Below, in pieces: positions 24,855-33,884 of a stretch of DNA of 59,576 nucleotides (position 1 is its first letter; each line of letters opens with the position of its first letter). The DNA is from Deltaproteobacteria bacterium HGW-Deltaproteobacteria-14 (GTDB lineage Bacteria > Myxococcota_A > UBA9042 > PHBI01). A program made the translations under genes and the position numbers. Where the stretch lies: NCBI GenBank assembly GCA_002841945.1, contig PHBI01000017.1, positions 1 to 59,576 on the forward strand, given 5' to 3'. Under the pieces are notes generated by a model. The model ran no database searches. It had not been told where the DNA came from and saw only the letters and a list, made by a program, of their open reading frames with translations.

Positions 24855-26981
24855 TCAGTTGCCGGTAGAGCCGTTGCCGAACGGCGTCTCCTTGTTGATC
24901 TCGTCGAGCGTGAGCCCGCCAGTGTACGCGTAGGACACGTACTGATCATAGCCGTAGACGATCACGCCCGCGGGCTCGGTGGACGTGATGGTGTGAGTGC
25001 CTGGCTCGAGTCGCTGTCGATAGACGCTATACTCCCCCGAGCCGATGATCGTGAAGAAGCCGTCCAGGATCTGCTCGCCGTCGACCTGCACCATGGCGCC
25101 GGTGGGGACGCTGATGTTGAAGTAGTTGTCGGCGTACTCGGCGGGCACCAGGATCACGTAGTCCTCGCGGTACTGCTCGACCGGGACGGCGAGCATGAAG
25201 GCGGGGTCCCCGGTGCCGGCGTCGCCGGCGTCGGCGATGCCGCCGACGTTCGGGTCGGGGGCGTCCTGGGCGGCGAGGAACTGCCCGACCATGATGGGTT
25301 TGCCGTTCTGGGCGTGGATCTCGAAGTTGCCGGCGCTCTCGAACTCGAACCACTCGCCGCGGTCGAGGACCGGGATGCTGACGCCGGCCTGGGGCGGGAC
25401 GAGCACGAGCTTGGTGTTGTCCTCAGCGGCCATGATGCGCCAGATGTCCTTCTCGAGGCCGCGGTCCCAGCTCTTGGTGGCGACGTAGATCGAGCCCCAG
25501 GTCTTGACCGGGAAGAGCTGCTGCTCGAGGTGGTCGGCGCAGCAGGTGTTGTAGCCGGCGTTGACGCAGTCGAGGAGGTTGCGGCAGGTCGTCTGCATGT
25601 CCCACTCGCAGACCCCCTCCTTGGTGACCGGGTCGATGTCGACGCAGCGCGCGGTGTTCGGGGCGTTGGCCGCCTCCGAGCCGCCGAAGACCGCGACCCG
25701 CTGGCTGGCGAGGACGCGCGAGCCGGTCAGGTCCGCGCCCGGGCGGTCGGTCTCGATGTTGAGCACGTCGAACTGCTTCATCGTGAAGATGCGCGTCTCG
25801 CCGGCGCTCATGTGGGCGATGGCGGCCTCCTGCGCGGTCCCCTCGTACATGCGCCCGGCCTCGGTCGTGGTGGTGACCTGCACGCTGACGGTGGTCTCGC
25901 CGGGCATGACGGCGAGCACGGTGAGGTAGCCGCGCAGCTCGTCGAAGGTCTGCTCGCGGGTCATCACGAGGTACTCGCGGCCGAGCAGCGTCGACGGCAG
26001 GAGGAGCGACGCGTCGTTCGAGAAGACGTTCTCGTTCTCGAGGGGGTTGAACTGGTAGGCGATGATCGGGACCGACGACGTCACCTGATAGGCCTTCGGC
26101 GACAGCTCCGTCCCGTTGATGTCGCGCCGGGGCAGCTTGTAGACGCGCAGCTCGCCCGGCAGCAGCGGCTCGCTCGGCAGCGGCACCCCCTGGGAGTCGT
26201 AGGGGACGGTCTCGACGACGCCTCCCTCGAGCTGCTTGACCTCGATGGTGGCGGCGAGCGGGGAGGCCGCCGGGTTGGCGACGACGATGGCGTACTGCGC
26301 GCCCTGGGCGTCGTAGTAGCCGCGCCCGCCGCCCGGGACGAAGGCGTTGTCGAGGTCGACGCCCCAGTAGTCGCAGCCGATGTAGCTGTGGAACTTGATG
26401 CTCTGGGCGCAGAGCTCCTCGCAGAACTGCCCGGTGCAGGCCTCGCCGCGGTCGGCGCGGCACACCTGGTAGGCGTCGTAGCCGTCGCCGGCGGCGTTGC
26501 ACTCGACGACCTGCTCGTCGCCGTCGCACTTGCGGAAGCCCGGGCTGCACAGGGTGCACTTGCCCTGGCGGCACTGGCTGTCGTTGCCGTCGGCGCCCTT
26601 GCAGACGCCGTCCTTGTAGCCGGTGCCAGAGTCGTTGCAGAAGCGCGCCTCTTTGGACCCCTCGATGATGCAGTCCTTGACCGTGCCCGGGTAGCAGATC
26701 TGGTTCGGCCCGAGGGTCTGACAGCGGCCCTGGGCGCAGATCTCCTCGCACTGCCCGGAGTAGGTGCCGTCGCCGGTCTCGTTGCAGAAGACGGCGCCCG
26801 GCTCGCCCTCGGCGAGGCACTCGATCACCACCCCGGGGGTGCAGGACTGGCCGTCGGGGAGCGGCGTGGCGTCCCCGCCGATGGTGTCGGTCGGGGTCGA
26901 GGTCTCGTCCGGGCAGCCGCTCGTGGCCGCGCTGAGCGCGAAGATGAGGGCGAGGGCGAGGGCGGAGCGGGCAGGAGACAT
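24855..26981 (-). CDS. IgGFc-binding-protein-type lipoprotein
   Basis: 708 residues with lipobox TSGC (Cys23). The N-terminal third is Cys-rich in short repeats (CLAEGEPGAVFCNETGDG, CKGADGNDSQCRQGKC). From about 195 it matches the IgGFc-binding N-terminal family: SYIGCDYWGVDLDN, VIVYGYDQYVSYAYTGG, and central YQFNPLENENVFSNDASLLL. This domain occurs widely in bacterial surface proteins. The name comes from a human mucin-like protein and does not prove IgG binding. It is the first gene of the four-lipoprotein operon; the next start is 76 bases downstream. Confidence 0.8.
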   Translation of the reverse strand: MSPARSALALALIFALSAATSGCPDETSTPTDTIGGDATPLPDGQSCTPGVVIECLAEGEPGAVFCNETGDGTYSGQCEEICAQGRCQTLGPNQICYPGTVKDCIIEGSKEARFCNDSGTGYKDGVCKGADGNDSQCRQGKCTLCSPGFRKCDGDEQVVECNAAGDGYDAYQVCRADRGEACTGQFCEELCAQSIKFHSYIGCDYWGVDLDNAFVPGGGRGYYDAQGAQYAIVVANPAASPLAATIEVKQLEGGVVETVPYDSQGVPLPSEPLLPGELRVYKLPRRDINGTELSPKAYQVTSSVPIIAYQFNPLENENVFSNDASLLLPSTLLGREYLVMTREQTFDELRGYLTVLAVMPGETTVSVQVTTTTEAGRMYEGTAQEAAIAHMSAGETRIFTMKQFDVLNIETDRPGADLTGSRVLASQRVAVFGGSEAANAPNTARCVDIDPVTKEGVCEWDMQTTCRNLLDCVNAGYNTCCADHLEQQLFPVKTWGSIYVATKSWDRGLEKDIWRIMAAEDNTKLVLVPPQAGVSIPVLDRGEWFEFESAGNFEIHAQNGKPIMVGQFLAAQDAPDPNVGGIADAGDAGTGDPAFMLAVPVEQYREDYVILVPAEYADNYFNISVPTGAMVQVDGEQILDGFFTIIGSGEYSVYRQRLEPGTHTITSTEPAGVIVYGYDQYVSYAYTGGLTLDEINKETPFGNGSTGN

Positions 26982-27044
26982 CAGGCGACCTCGGCGGGGC
27001 TCATGGGCGCGTGGCGGCGGGCGATCGCTCGGCCACGGGAACAG

Positions 27045-27073
27045 AATTTGGCAATCGGGGAAGCCCGAGTCAA
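27045..27073 (-). promoter_or_regulatory. Possible promoter of the surface-lipoprotein operon
   Basis: On the minus strand TTGACT and CAAATT are separated by 17 bases, about 65 bases before the IgGFc-type gene start. The surrounding 229-base gap is otherwise featureless. The -10 is a weak match. Confidence 0.35.
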
Positions 27074-27210
27074 AGCGCGGCGGGGTGCGCTCGCGAAAAC
27101 GAACCGGATGCGACCTCTATACCAGAGGGCGCGCACGGATGCGCCACCGCGCGATCATGATGCGGCCGGTGACGCGGCGCTGCGTGTCCCTAGAATCCCC
27201 CGCGAGGCCG

Positions 27211-28572
27211 TTACCAGGCGTATCGGAGCGCGCCGTTGAGGCCGAAGCCGCTGGTCGCGGCGCCCGTGACGAAGTCCGGGCCGTTGACGAGCCAGTCCGG
27301 GTTGACGTCGAGGTCGATCGACAGGGTCGACTCGGCGACCGGGATCTGAAAGCCGAGCCCCATGGCGAAGCGGGTGTTGACGTCGCTGTAGTCGCGCTGG
27401 TTGGTCACGCCGACGCCGGAGACGTTGGTGTCGCTGTCGCGGATGATGTCGACCGACTGGCTGGCGCCGAAGCGCACGGCGAGCCAGTCGGCGACGCGCA
27501 GATCGACCGCCACGCCGTAGAACGGCAGGCTCATCATCAGGTCGGCGTCGCGGTTGATCTGGCTCGTGCCCTCGAGGGTCTGCTGGGCGAAGCGGATGCC
27601 GAGGCCTGGCGAGACGATGACGTGCTCGAAGGGCTCGAGGCGGAGATCGGCGCCGAGGACCCAGTGGATGCCGCTGTAGCTGCCGGTCGGGACGGGGCTG
27701 CCCGGGACGACGTTGAGCTTGGTGGTGCTCTGGGAGCCGAAGAGCAGCTGGGTGTAGGTCACGATCTTCGACTGGTTGAAGAAGTCGAAGGTCCAGCGGG
27801 CGCCGACGCGCAGGCCGAAGTCGCTGGTCGAGGTGTGGTCGAGGAGCTCGATGTTCTGGTTGGTGGCGAGGTTGGTGGCGTCGCGCAGGTCATCGGCGAA
27901 GCCGAAGGCGACGCCGGCGGTGAGCTCGAGCTCGCTGCCGGTGAAGTCGAGGCCGAGGCCGAGGCCGATGTCGAAGAGCATGCCGCCGCGGTCGATCTTG
28001 GAGCCGGTGGGCTGCTCGACGTCATCGTTGTCGGCGGCGAAGGTGAAGGCGACGCCGAGGCGCGTCGAGGTCCCGATGACGGTGGCGAACATGAGGCCGT
28101 AGCGGAGCTCGACGGCGCCGATGTTGCCGAGGGAGCCGCCGTCGGCCTCGGGGGCTTGGCTGGCCTCGTAGCCGACGCCGAGGCTCTGCGACCCGGTGAT
28201 GAGGTTGCCCGCGGGGAAGAAGCCGGTGTCGAAGGCCGTTCCCGCGCCGGTCAACGCCGTGGGGGCGCGGCTCGCGCTCGAGACGTGGCCGCCGAAGATG
28301 GCGAGGACGGTGTCGTCGCCGAGGTTGTAGTGGAACCCGAAGCGCCCGTTGGGGAAGCCGTCGCCGACGCTGAGGTTGTCGATGTAGGTCTCGTTGCCGT
28401 GGCGCACGAGCAAGGACGGGAAGTCGAAGATGTTGATCGAGTCCTCGATGGTCCACCGCTTGACGCCGCCGCCCATGGCGTTGATGCGCGACTGGGTCGC
28501 GGTGGCGGGCGCGGCGTGGAGGGTCGCGACGACCAGCGCGCCGAGCGCGAGGGCCGAGGGGCACAGCTTCAT
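27211..28572 (-). CDS. Outer-membrane beta-barrel protein
   Basis: 453 residues, started at the ATG with GGAGGT 6 bases upstream. The signal peptide (about 25 residues) ends PATA-TQ. The mature chain is full of alternating amphipathic strands and ends GLNGALRYAW, with the terminal aromatic residue that the BAM machinery uses on barrel proteins. It resembles FadL/PorV-like barrels in length, but I cannot assign a family. It lies directly upstream of, and in line with, the four-lipoprotein operon, 229 bases away, so it may be a partner in their display. It is divergent from the Cys-rich/SUMF lipoprotein gene. Confidence 0.72.
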   Translation of the reverse strand: MKLCPSALALGALVVATLHAAPATATQSRINAMGGGVKRWTIEDSINIFDFPSLLVRHGNETYIDNLSVGDGFPNGRFGFHYNLGDDTVLAIFGGHVSSASRAPTALTGAGTAFDTGFFPAGNLITGSQSLGVGYEASQAPEADGGSLGNIGAVELRYGLMFATVIGTSTRLGVAFTFAADNDDVEQPTGSKIDRGGMLFDIGLGLGLDFTGSELELTAGVAFGFADDLRDATNLATNQNIELLDHTSTSDFGLRVGARWTFDFFNQSKIVTYTQLLFGSQSTTKLNVVPGSPVPTGSYSGIHWVLGADLRLEPFEHVIVSPGLGIRFAQQTLEGTSQINRDADLMMSLPFYGVAVDLRVADWLAVRFGASQSVDIIRDSDTNVSGVGVTNQRDYSDVNTRFAMGLGFQIPVAESTLSIDLDVNPDWLVNGPDFVTGAATSGFGLNGALRYAW

Positions 28573-28777
28573 GGGGACCTCCGGGGGGACCGACCCGGCC
28601 TCGATGGCGGCCGAGCGGGCCAGGGCGCTAGCATCGGCTCCGAGGGGTGTCAAGGAGGTCCCGCGCGGCGATCGGTTCACTGGGGCGTGGGCGTCGATGA
28701 TGAGGCGCTCCGCCCTGGCCTCGCATGACCGGGCGCGGTAGGCTCGTCGCCGTCTACCCACGCCCGGGAGAGCCGCT

Positions 28778-30838
28778 GTGTTCGAGAATTGTTCGCGTAT
28801 CGCGACACTATCTGCCGTCCTGGCGCTCACCGTCGGCGCCTGCTTCCCGGCGCCGCCTGAAGAGAAGGCGGACACCAGCCACAGCGGCGCGGACATCGTC
28901 GTCGAGCCCCCGCCCGACACCGTGCAGGTCGATACGGCTCTCGACACGAGCGTCCCCCTTACGAGCGTCCCCGACACCTCGGTCAGCGACGTCGCCTCCT
29001 GTCCCGCGAGCTGTGCTCAGCCGGCGGATCCGTGCAAGACGGCCGTCTGCGACCCGAACCAGGGCGTCTGCGTCACCCGGGACGCTGAGGACGGCGCGAC
29101 CTGTGACGACGGCCTCTTCTGCACCGTTGGCGACCGCTGCATCGGGGGAATCTGTCTGAGCGCCCAGCGCGACTGTGCGGACGCGGCGGACTGCACCATC
29201 GACACCTGCGACGAGATCGCCGACGCCTGCTCTCACGATGGCGTCAGCTGCGGCTGTGGGCCGGGGGTCTCGTGCGACGACGGCAACCCCTGCAACGGCG
29301 TCGAGTCGTGCGACCTCGCGACCTACACCTGCGTGAATGGCACACCGATCGCGGAGAACGTCCCGTGCGACGACGGACTCTACTGCACGGTCGATGATCG
29401 CTGCCACGCTGGGACCTGCGCAGGCGTGGCGCGTCCTTGCGGCGATGACCTGGCCTGCACGACCAACGCGTGCGACGAGACGAACCAGCGGTGCGTGAAC
29501 GACCCCAGCGCCTGCGTGTGCGTGGACGACGCCGGCTGTCCGAACGCCAACAAGTGTGATGGCACCACGAGCTGCGACACCGAGCAGAACACGTGCATCC
29601 CGGGGACTCCCGTCGTGTGCACGGCTCCAAGCGAAGCCTGCAAGGTCGCGGTGTGCGTTCCGGCGACCGGGGAGTGCGCCGTCGTCGACGCCGACAACGG
29701 CACGGGGTGCGACGACCAGTCGGTCTGTACGACCAGCGACAAGTGCATCGGTGGAACCTGCGCGGGGACAGCCATCGGGTGTGTTCCCCCCAACGCATGC
29801 CAACAGAGCGCTGGCTGCGACCCCGTATCCGGCTGCCAGTTCACCCCGAAGAGCGGCCAATGTCCGGTGTCCGCCGGGGTGACCGGCACCTGCGCCGGAG
29901 GCACCTGCCAGCCACCGGTCTGCGTTCCGGCATGTGAGCACGGTGGACTGTGCGTCGCCCCGAACACCTGCGACTGCAGCGACACCGACTTCCACGGCGC
30001 CCACTGCGAGATCCCCAACCCGTGCGGGGTGCTCGGCGTCCCATGCCCGCCGGATTTCGTCTGCACCGACGCCGGCACCTGCGAGAACGAGACCGAGGTG
30101 TTCGTCCCGGCCGGGCAGTTCTGGATGGGCTGCAACCCGGCAAAGGAAACATGCGTGTCCCCCAACGAGTCGCCCCAGCACCTCGTGACGTTGTCGGGGT
30201 ACGCGATCGACAAGAACAAGGTGACGGTGGCGGAGTATGAGGGCTGCGTGAACGACGGGACCTGCTCGCCACCACAGATTGGCTCATCCGGCGGATGTTC
30301 GGGCACCACGACGTACGGCGTGGGTGGCAAGCTCAACTACCCCATTGATGGCGTCCACGCCGACGACGCGGAGGCGTACTGCGAGGGAGACTGGTCTGGA
30401 ACCGGCGTTATCAAGGTGTTGTGCACCGAAGCCCAATGGGAGCGCGCAGCACGCGGTGGTTGCGAGACGGTGCCCGGCGGAGAGGACTCGGGAACGTGCA
30501 GGAGCGGGATGCGGACCTACCCGTGGGGTGAGGCGGCGCCGAGCTGCGATCTCGCGGTGCTTTCGACCTGCAATGGGGGGTCGGCGCCGGTCGGCTCGAA
30601 GCCCGGAGGGGTCAGCCCGTACGGTGCGCGTGACATGGGCGGCAACTTCGGGGAGTGGGTCGCCACCCTCGATTCCCCGTACACCGCGGACCCTGTCACG
30701 GACCCACCGATGGACACCGCATTCGTTGGCTCCGAGGTCGTCATTCGCGGTTCCGCCCCGCGGGCCGCGCGTCGGTATGCTGAGTTCTGGAACTGTGCGG
30801 CGTCCATTAGCTTTCGGTGCTGCCGCCCTGTCGAGTAA
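28778..30838 (+). CDS. Cys-rich repeat lipoprotein with EGF-like and SUMF (FGE-like) domain
   Basis: 686 residues, GTG start with GGGAG upstream. Lipobox VGAC (Cys22) is followed by an Asp-Thr-Val linker, then about eight Cys-rich repeats of the myxobacterial type (CDDGLFCTVGDRCIGGIC and similar). An EGF-like unit (CEHGGLCVAPNTCDCSD) comes next. The C-terminal 240 residues are a formylglycine-generating-enzyme/SUMF fold: VFVPAGQFWMGCNP, WERAARGG, GNFGEWV, ending SFRCCRPV. The paired copper-binding cysteines of true FGEs are not evident at the expected place, so it is more likely a binding domain. Codon use is less GC-biased than that of its neighbours. Confidence 0.8.
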   Translation: MFENCSRIATLSAVLALTVGACFPAPPEEKADTSHSGADIVVEPPPDTVQVDTALDTSVPLTSVPDTSVSDVASCPASCAQPADPCKTAVCDPNQGVCVTRDAEDGATCDDGLFCTVGDRCIGGICLSAQRDCADAADCTIDTCDEIADACSHDGVSCGCGPGVSCDDGNPCNGVESCDLATYTCVNGTPIAENVPCDDGLYCTVDDRCHAGTCAGVARPCGDDLACTTNACDETNQRCVNDPSACVCVDDAGCPNANKCDGTTSCDTEQNTCIPGTPVVCTAPSEACKVAVCVPATGECAVVDADNGTGCDDQSVCTTSDKCIGGTCAGTAIGCVPPNACQQSAGCDPVSGCQFTPKSGQCPVSAGVTGTCAGGTCQPPVCVPACEHGGLCVAPNTCDCSDTDFHGAHCEIPNPCGVLGVPCPPDFVCTDAGTCENETEVFVPAGQFWMGCNPAKETCVSPNESPQHLVTLSGYAIDKNKVTVAEYEGCVNDGTCSPPQIGSSGGCSGTTTYGVGGKLNYPIDGVHADDAEAYCEGDWSGTGVIKVLCTEAQWERAARGGCETVPGGEDSGTCRSGMRTYPWGEAAPSCDLAVLSTCNGGSAPVGSKPGGVSPYGARDMGGNFGEWVATLDSPYTADPVTDPPMDTAFVGSEVVIRGSAPRAARRYAEFWNCAASISFRCCRPVE

Positions 30839-30984
30839 GGGCCGCCGAAGCGGAGCAGGTCCGACCGGGCCTGACGCCGACCCTCGATGAGTTCGCGAAC
30901 GCCTCTAGCGACCAGCCCCCGCCCAGCGCGGCCGCTCTGGATTGGTTCTTCGACGCGCTCGCGGGCGCGTGATACCGTCCGGCC

Positions 30985-31692
30985 GTGATTCAGCTTTACC
31001 ACGTCACCATGCAATACCCGAGCGGAATCGAGGCCTTACGCGAGGTGAACCTGCGCCTCCACGAGGGCGAGTTCGTCTTCGTCGCGGGGCGCTCGGGGGC
31101 GGGCAAGTCGACCCTGATGAAGCTGATGGGGGCGGAGCTGGTGCCGACGAGCGGGCAGATCCTGGTCGCGGGGCGCAACCTCGGCGTGCTGCGGCGCAGC
31201 CAGGTGCCGTACTTCCGGCGCGGGCTCGGCATCGTCTGGCAGGACTTTCGGCTGTTGCCCGACCGGACGGTGACCGAGAACGTCGCGCTGCCCCTCGAGG
31301 TGCTCGGCCTGTCGCGCCGCAAGATCGCGCTGCGCGTGGCCCAGGTGCTCGAGCTCGTCGGCATGGAGCAGTACGCTGAGGCGCGCGCGCTGTGGCTCTC
31401 CGGCGGCGAGCAGCAGCGGGTCGCCATCGCCCGGGCGCTGGTCAACGAGCCATCCATCATCCTCGCCGACGAGCCGACCGGGAACCTCGACCCCGACCTG
31501 GCCTACGAGGTCGTCCAGATGCTGCGCGACGTCCAGAGCCGCGGCACGACCGTCGTCGTCGCGACCCACAACACGGCGCTCCTCGAGCTCTTCAACGAGC
31601 GCGTGGTGCTGCTCAACAAGGGCTTCGTCATCGAGGACGAGGGGGGCGAGCCGGTGGCCGCGCCGCCGTCGGACCCGGAGGCGCTCCAGTGA
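30985..31692 (+). CDS. ftsE: Cell-division ABC transporter ATP-binding protein FtsE
   Basis: 235 residues, GTG start. Walker A is GRSGAGKST near 37, the ABC signature is LSGGEQQRVAIARAL near 138, Walker B is ILADEPTGNLD, and the switch His is in VVATHN. The IEALREVNLRLHEGEF opening is typical of FtsE. With FtsX it couples ATP hydrolysis to activation of periplasmic peptidoglycan hydrolases at the division septum. Its stop overlaps the ftsX start (GTGA), and ftsX overlaps the next gene, so the three form one translationally coupled operon. Confidence 0.92.
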   Translation: MIQLYHVTMQYPSGIEALREVNLRLHEGEFVFVAGRSGAGKSTLMKLMGAELVPTSGQILVAGRNLGVLRRSQVPYFRRGLGIVWQDFRLLPDRTVTENVALPLEVLGLSRRKIALRVAQVLELVGMEQYAEARALWLSGGEQQRVAIARALVNEPSIILADEPTGNLDPDLAYEVVQMLRDVQSRGTTVVVATHNTALLELFNERVVLLNKGFVIEDEGGEPVAAPPSDPEALQ

Positions 31693-32597
31693 CCCCGGCG
31701 GCCTGGGCCGACCGCGCCCGCGTCGCCTGGCGAGACGCGCTGCGCGACCTGGCGCGCTCGCCGCTGGTCGGCTTCTCGGCGGCGCTCGCGCTGGCGGTGA
31801 GCCTGTCGGTGCTGGCGCTCCACGTCTTCGTGATCGCCAACACCAACGACGCCCTCGACGCCATCGCGCGGGACCTGTCGGCGACCGTCTACTTGGCCGA
31901 GGACGCGACCCGCGAGGGCGTCGACGCGATGATCAAGGAGACGGCCGCGAGCGCGCTGGTGCGGGACGTGACCTTTCGGACCGAGGAGGAGGAGAAGGCG
32001 CGCATCGTGGAGCTGCTGAGCGCGGATCTGCTGAGCGGCGTCGACGCCGAGGCGATCCCGACCCAGCCGGTGGTCCACGTGCGCTTCCGCCCCGAGCAGC
32101 TCGACGAGGCGAGCTTCGCGCAGATGGGGGCGCTGACCGAGCGCCTCGCCGCGACCCCCGGGGTCGCGAGCGTCGGCTTCGAGGCCGGCCACGTGCGCGT
32201 CCTCTTCGCCATCGGCGACCTGGTGCGCCTCGCCGGGACCATCCTGGGGATCGGGGCGCTCGTCGTCGGGCTCTTCTTCGTCGCGCTGCTCATCCGCGTG
32301 GGGCTCGACCGGCGCACAGAGGAGATCGCGATGCTGCGCGCGGTCGGCGCCACCGAGGCCCACATCTACGCGCCGATGTACGTCACCGGCGCCCTCGTCG
32401 GCGTCACCGGCGGCGTCATGGCCGTCCTCATCAGCGGGCTCATCGACGGGCGGCTCGCGGCGCTCGCGCAGACGGCGCCGAACGTCAGCCTGAGCTTCGA
32501 TCTCGTGGGACCGGGGCTCATCCTGTGGTGCGTGGTCGGCGGGCTCGCCCTGGCGCTGGCCGGCACCTGGTTCAGTGTGCGGCGCCACAAGTCATGA
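31689..32597 (+). CDS. ftsX: Cell-division membrane protein FtsX
   Basis: 302 residues from a GTG that overlaps the ftsE stop. Layout is classic FtsX: a cytoplasmic N terminus, TM1 (about 25 to 48), a periplasmic domain (about 49 to 170), then three further transmembrane helices around 180 to 205, 225 to 250 and 275 to 295. IAMLRAVGATEAHIYAPMYV is the FtsX signature before the last helices. It transmits the FtsE ATPase cycle to the periplasmic amidase activator, here probably the adjacent LytM protein. Confidence 0.9.
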   Translation: MTPAAWADRARVAWRDALRDLARSPLVGFSAALALAVSLSVLALHVFVIANTNDALDAIARDLSATVYLAEDATREGVDAMIKETAASALVRDVTFRTEEEEKARIVELLSADLLSGVDAEAIPTQPVVHVRFRPEQLDEASFAQMGALTERLAATPGVASVGFEAGHVRVLFAIGDLVRLAGTILGIGALVVGLFFVALLIRVGLDRRTEEIAMLRAVGATEAHIYAPMYVTGALVGVTGGVMAVLISGLIDGRLAALAQTAPNVSLSFDLVGPGLILWCVVGGLALALAGTWFSVRRHKS

Positions 32598-33844
32598 CGC
32601 TGACGTCGCGATATCTTAGTTTTTTCATAACGATACTGCTTTGCTGCAACGCATCATCGGCGGGCGCACAGGGCCCTGACCCGGCGCCGGCAGCCGAGGG
32701 CGCTGGGGCGGGCACGCCGGAGGAGGGCGCACTCGATGACGAGGACGCGGCCCCGCCGGTGGCGTCGCTCGACCTCGACACGCTGGTCGTGGACAAGCCC
32801 GCCGTTCCCGAGGCGCGGCATCCGGACCAGGACATCCGGCGGCTGTTGCGTCCGGAGCGGTCGATCCTGGCGGCGACCGAGCAGCTCGACCGGGACATCC
32901 GCAAGCGCGCGGCGCAGCTCCTGTGGCACGAGGCGCTCGAGGGGCGGCTGTCGCAGGACCTGACGCGGGCGACGGCGGAGTTCGAGGCGCTGACGGCGTC
33001 GCGGGACGCCGAGCGGGTGATCGTGAAGGACCGGCTGCGGACGATGATCCGCATCCGCTCGATGCCGGCGACCCGGGTGTTTCTGCGGGCGAAGAGCTAC
33101 GCGGGCTACCAGGAGCGCCTCGAGGCGCTCGACCGGCTGTACGAGGCGGACCGGCGGCGGGTGGTGGCGTACCGGGCGCAGCTGGCGGCGTGGAACGAGC
33201 GCAAGCGCGACCTGGAGCGGCGGCGGCGGAACCTGGCCAACGCGCAGGAGACCATCGCGTACCTGCGCCAGGAGCTGACGTGGGACAAGGAGGAGCGGGG
33301 GGCGCTGGAGCTGGCGGTGCGCGAGCAGCCGGAGTTCAACGCCGCGTACGCGCGGGAGGTCGAGGCTCTCGACGACGTGTTGGCGGAGCGGGCGAAGGCG
33401 TGGACGGACCCGTCGCGGCAGCGGCTGTACACCGCCGAGACGAAGGGCTCGCTGGCGTCCCCGCTGCGCAACGGCGACGTGGTGAGGCGCTACGGCATCT
33501 ACAAGCACCCGAAGTTCGGCACGACCTCGGTGTCGCGCGGCCTCCTGATGGTGCCGAACCACCCGAGCGAGCGCGACGAGGTGCGGGCCATCTACTGGGG
33601 CTACGTGGCGTATACGGGCTGGATCCGCGGTCTCGGGCGGGTGGTCGTGCTCGACCACACCCTCGGCTACGTGTCGATCTACGCCCACCTCGACCTCATC
33701 GAGGTCGAGGTGGGCCAGAAGGTCCGCACCGGCGAGACCCTCGGCACGGTCGGCGACACGGGCAGCTTCTACGGCGAGCGCCTCTACCTCGAGCTCCGCA
33801 AGGACGGCAAGGCCACCGACCCCCTCCCGTGGCTGCGCCGCTGA
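32594..33844 (+). CDS. EnvC-like LytM (M23) factor with coiled coil
   Basis: 416 residues, ATG overlapping the ftsX stop (ATGA). A signal peptide of about 25 residues is followed by a Pro/Ala/Glu region, a long coiled coil (about 95 to 265, Arg/Glu/Leu heptads), and a C-terminal LytM domain (GLGRVVVLDHTLGYVSIYAH to DPLPWLRR). The zinc ligands of active M23 peptidases are largely lost: no HxxxD is seen, and the second HxH site reads LYLEL. It should therefore activate an amidase rather than cut peptidoglycan, as E. coli EnvC does. The ftsEX operon position supports this. Confidence 0.87.
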   Translation: MTLTSRYLSFFITILLCCNASSAGAQGPDPAPAAEGAGAGTPEEGALDDEDAAPPVASLDLDTLVVDKPAVPEARHPDQDIRRLLRPERSILAATEQLDRDIRKRAAQLLWHEALEGRLSQDLTRATAEFEALTASRDAERVIVKDRLRTMIRIRSMPATRVFLRAKSYAGYQERLEALDRLYEADRRRVVAYRAQLAAWNERKRDLERRRRNLANAQETIAYLRQELTWDKEERGALELAVREQPEFNAAYAREVEALDDVLAERAKAWTDPSRQRLYTAETKGSLASPLRNGDVVRRYGIYKHPKFGTTSVSRGLLMVPNHPSERDEVRAIYWGYVAYTGWIRGLGRVVVLDHTLGYVSIYAHLDLIEVEVGQKVRTGETLGTVGDTGSFYGERLYLELRKDGKATDPLPWLRR

Positions 33845-33884
33845 CAGCTCCGGCCCGCGCGGCGGGGGAGGTGTTTCCGGCTGC

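Noticed and set aside
24855..26981. True IgG-Fc binding
   Set aside because: The domain name is historical and occurs in many environmental bacteria; nothing in the sequence shows antibody binding.
30053..30838. Active formylglycine-generating enzyme
   Set aside because: The SUMF fold is present, but the two catalytic cysteines near the C terminus are not at the expected spacing, and no sulfatase gene is nearby.
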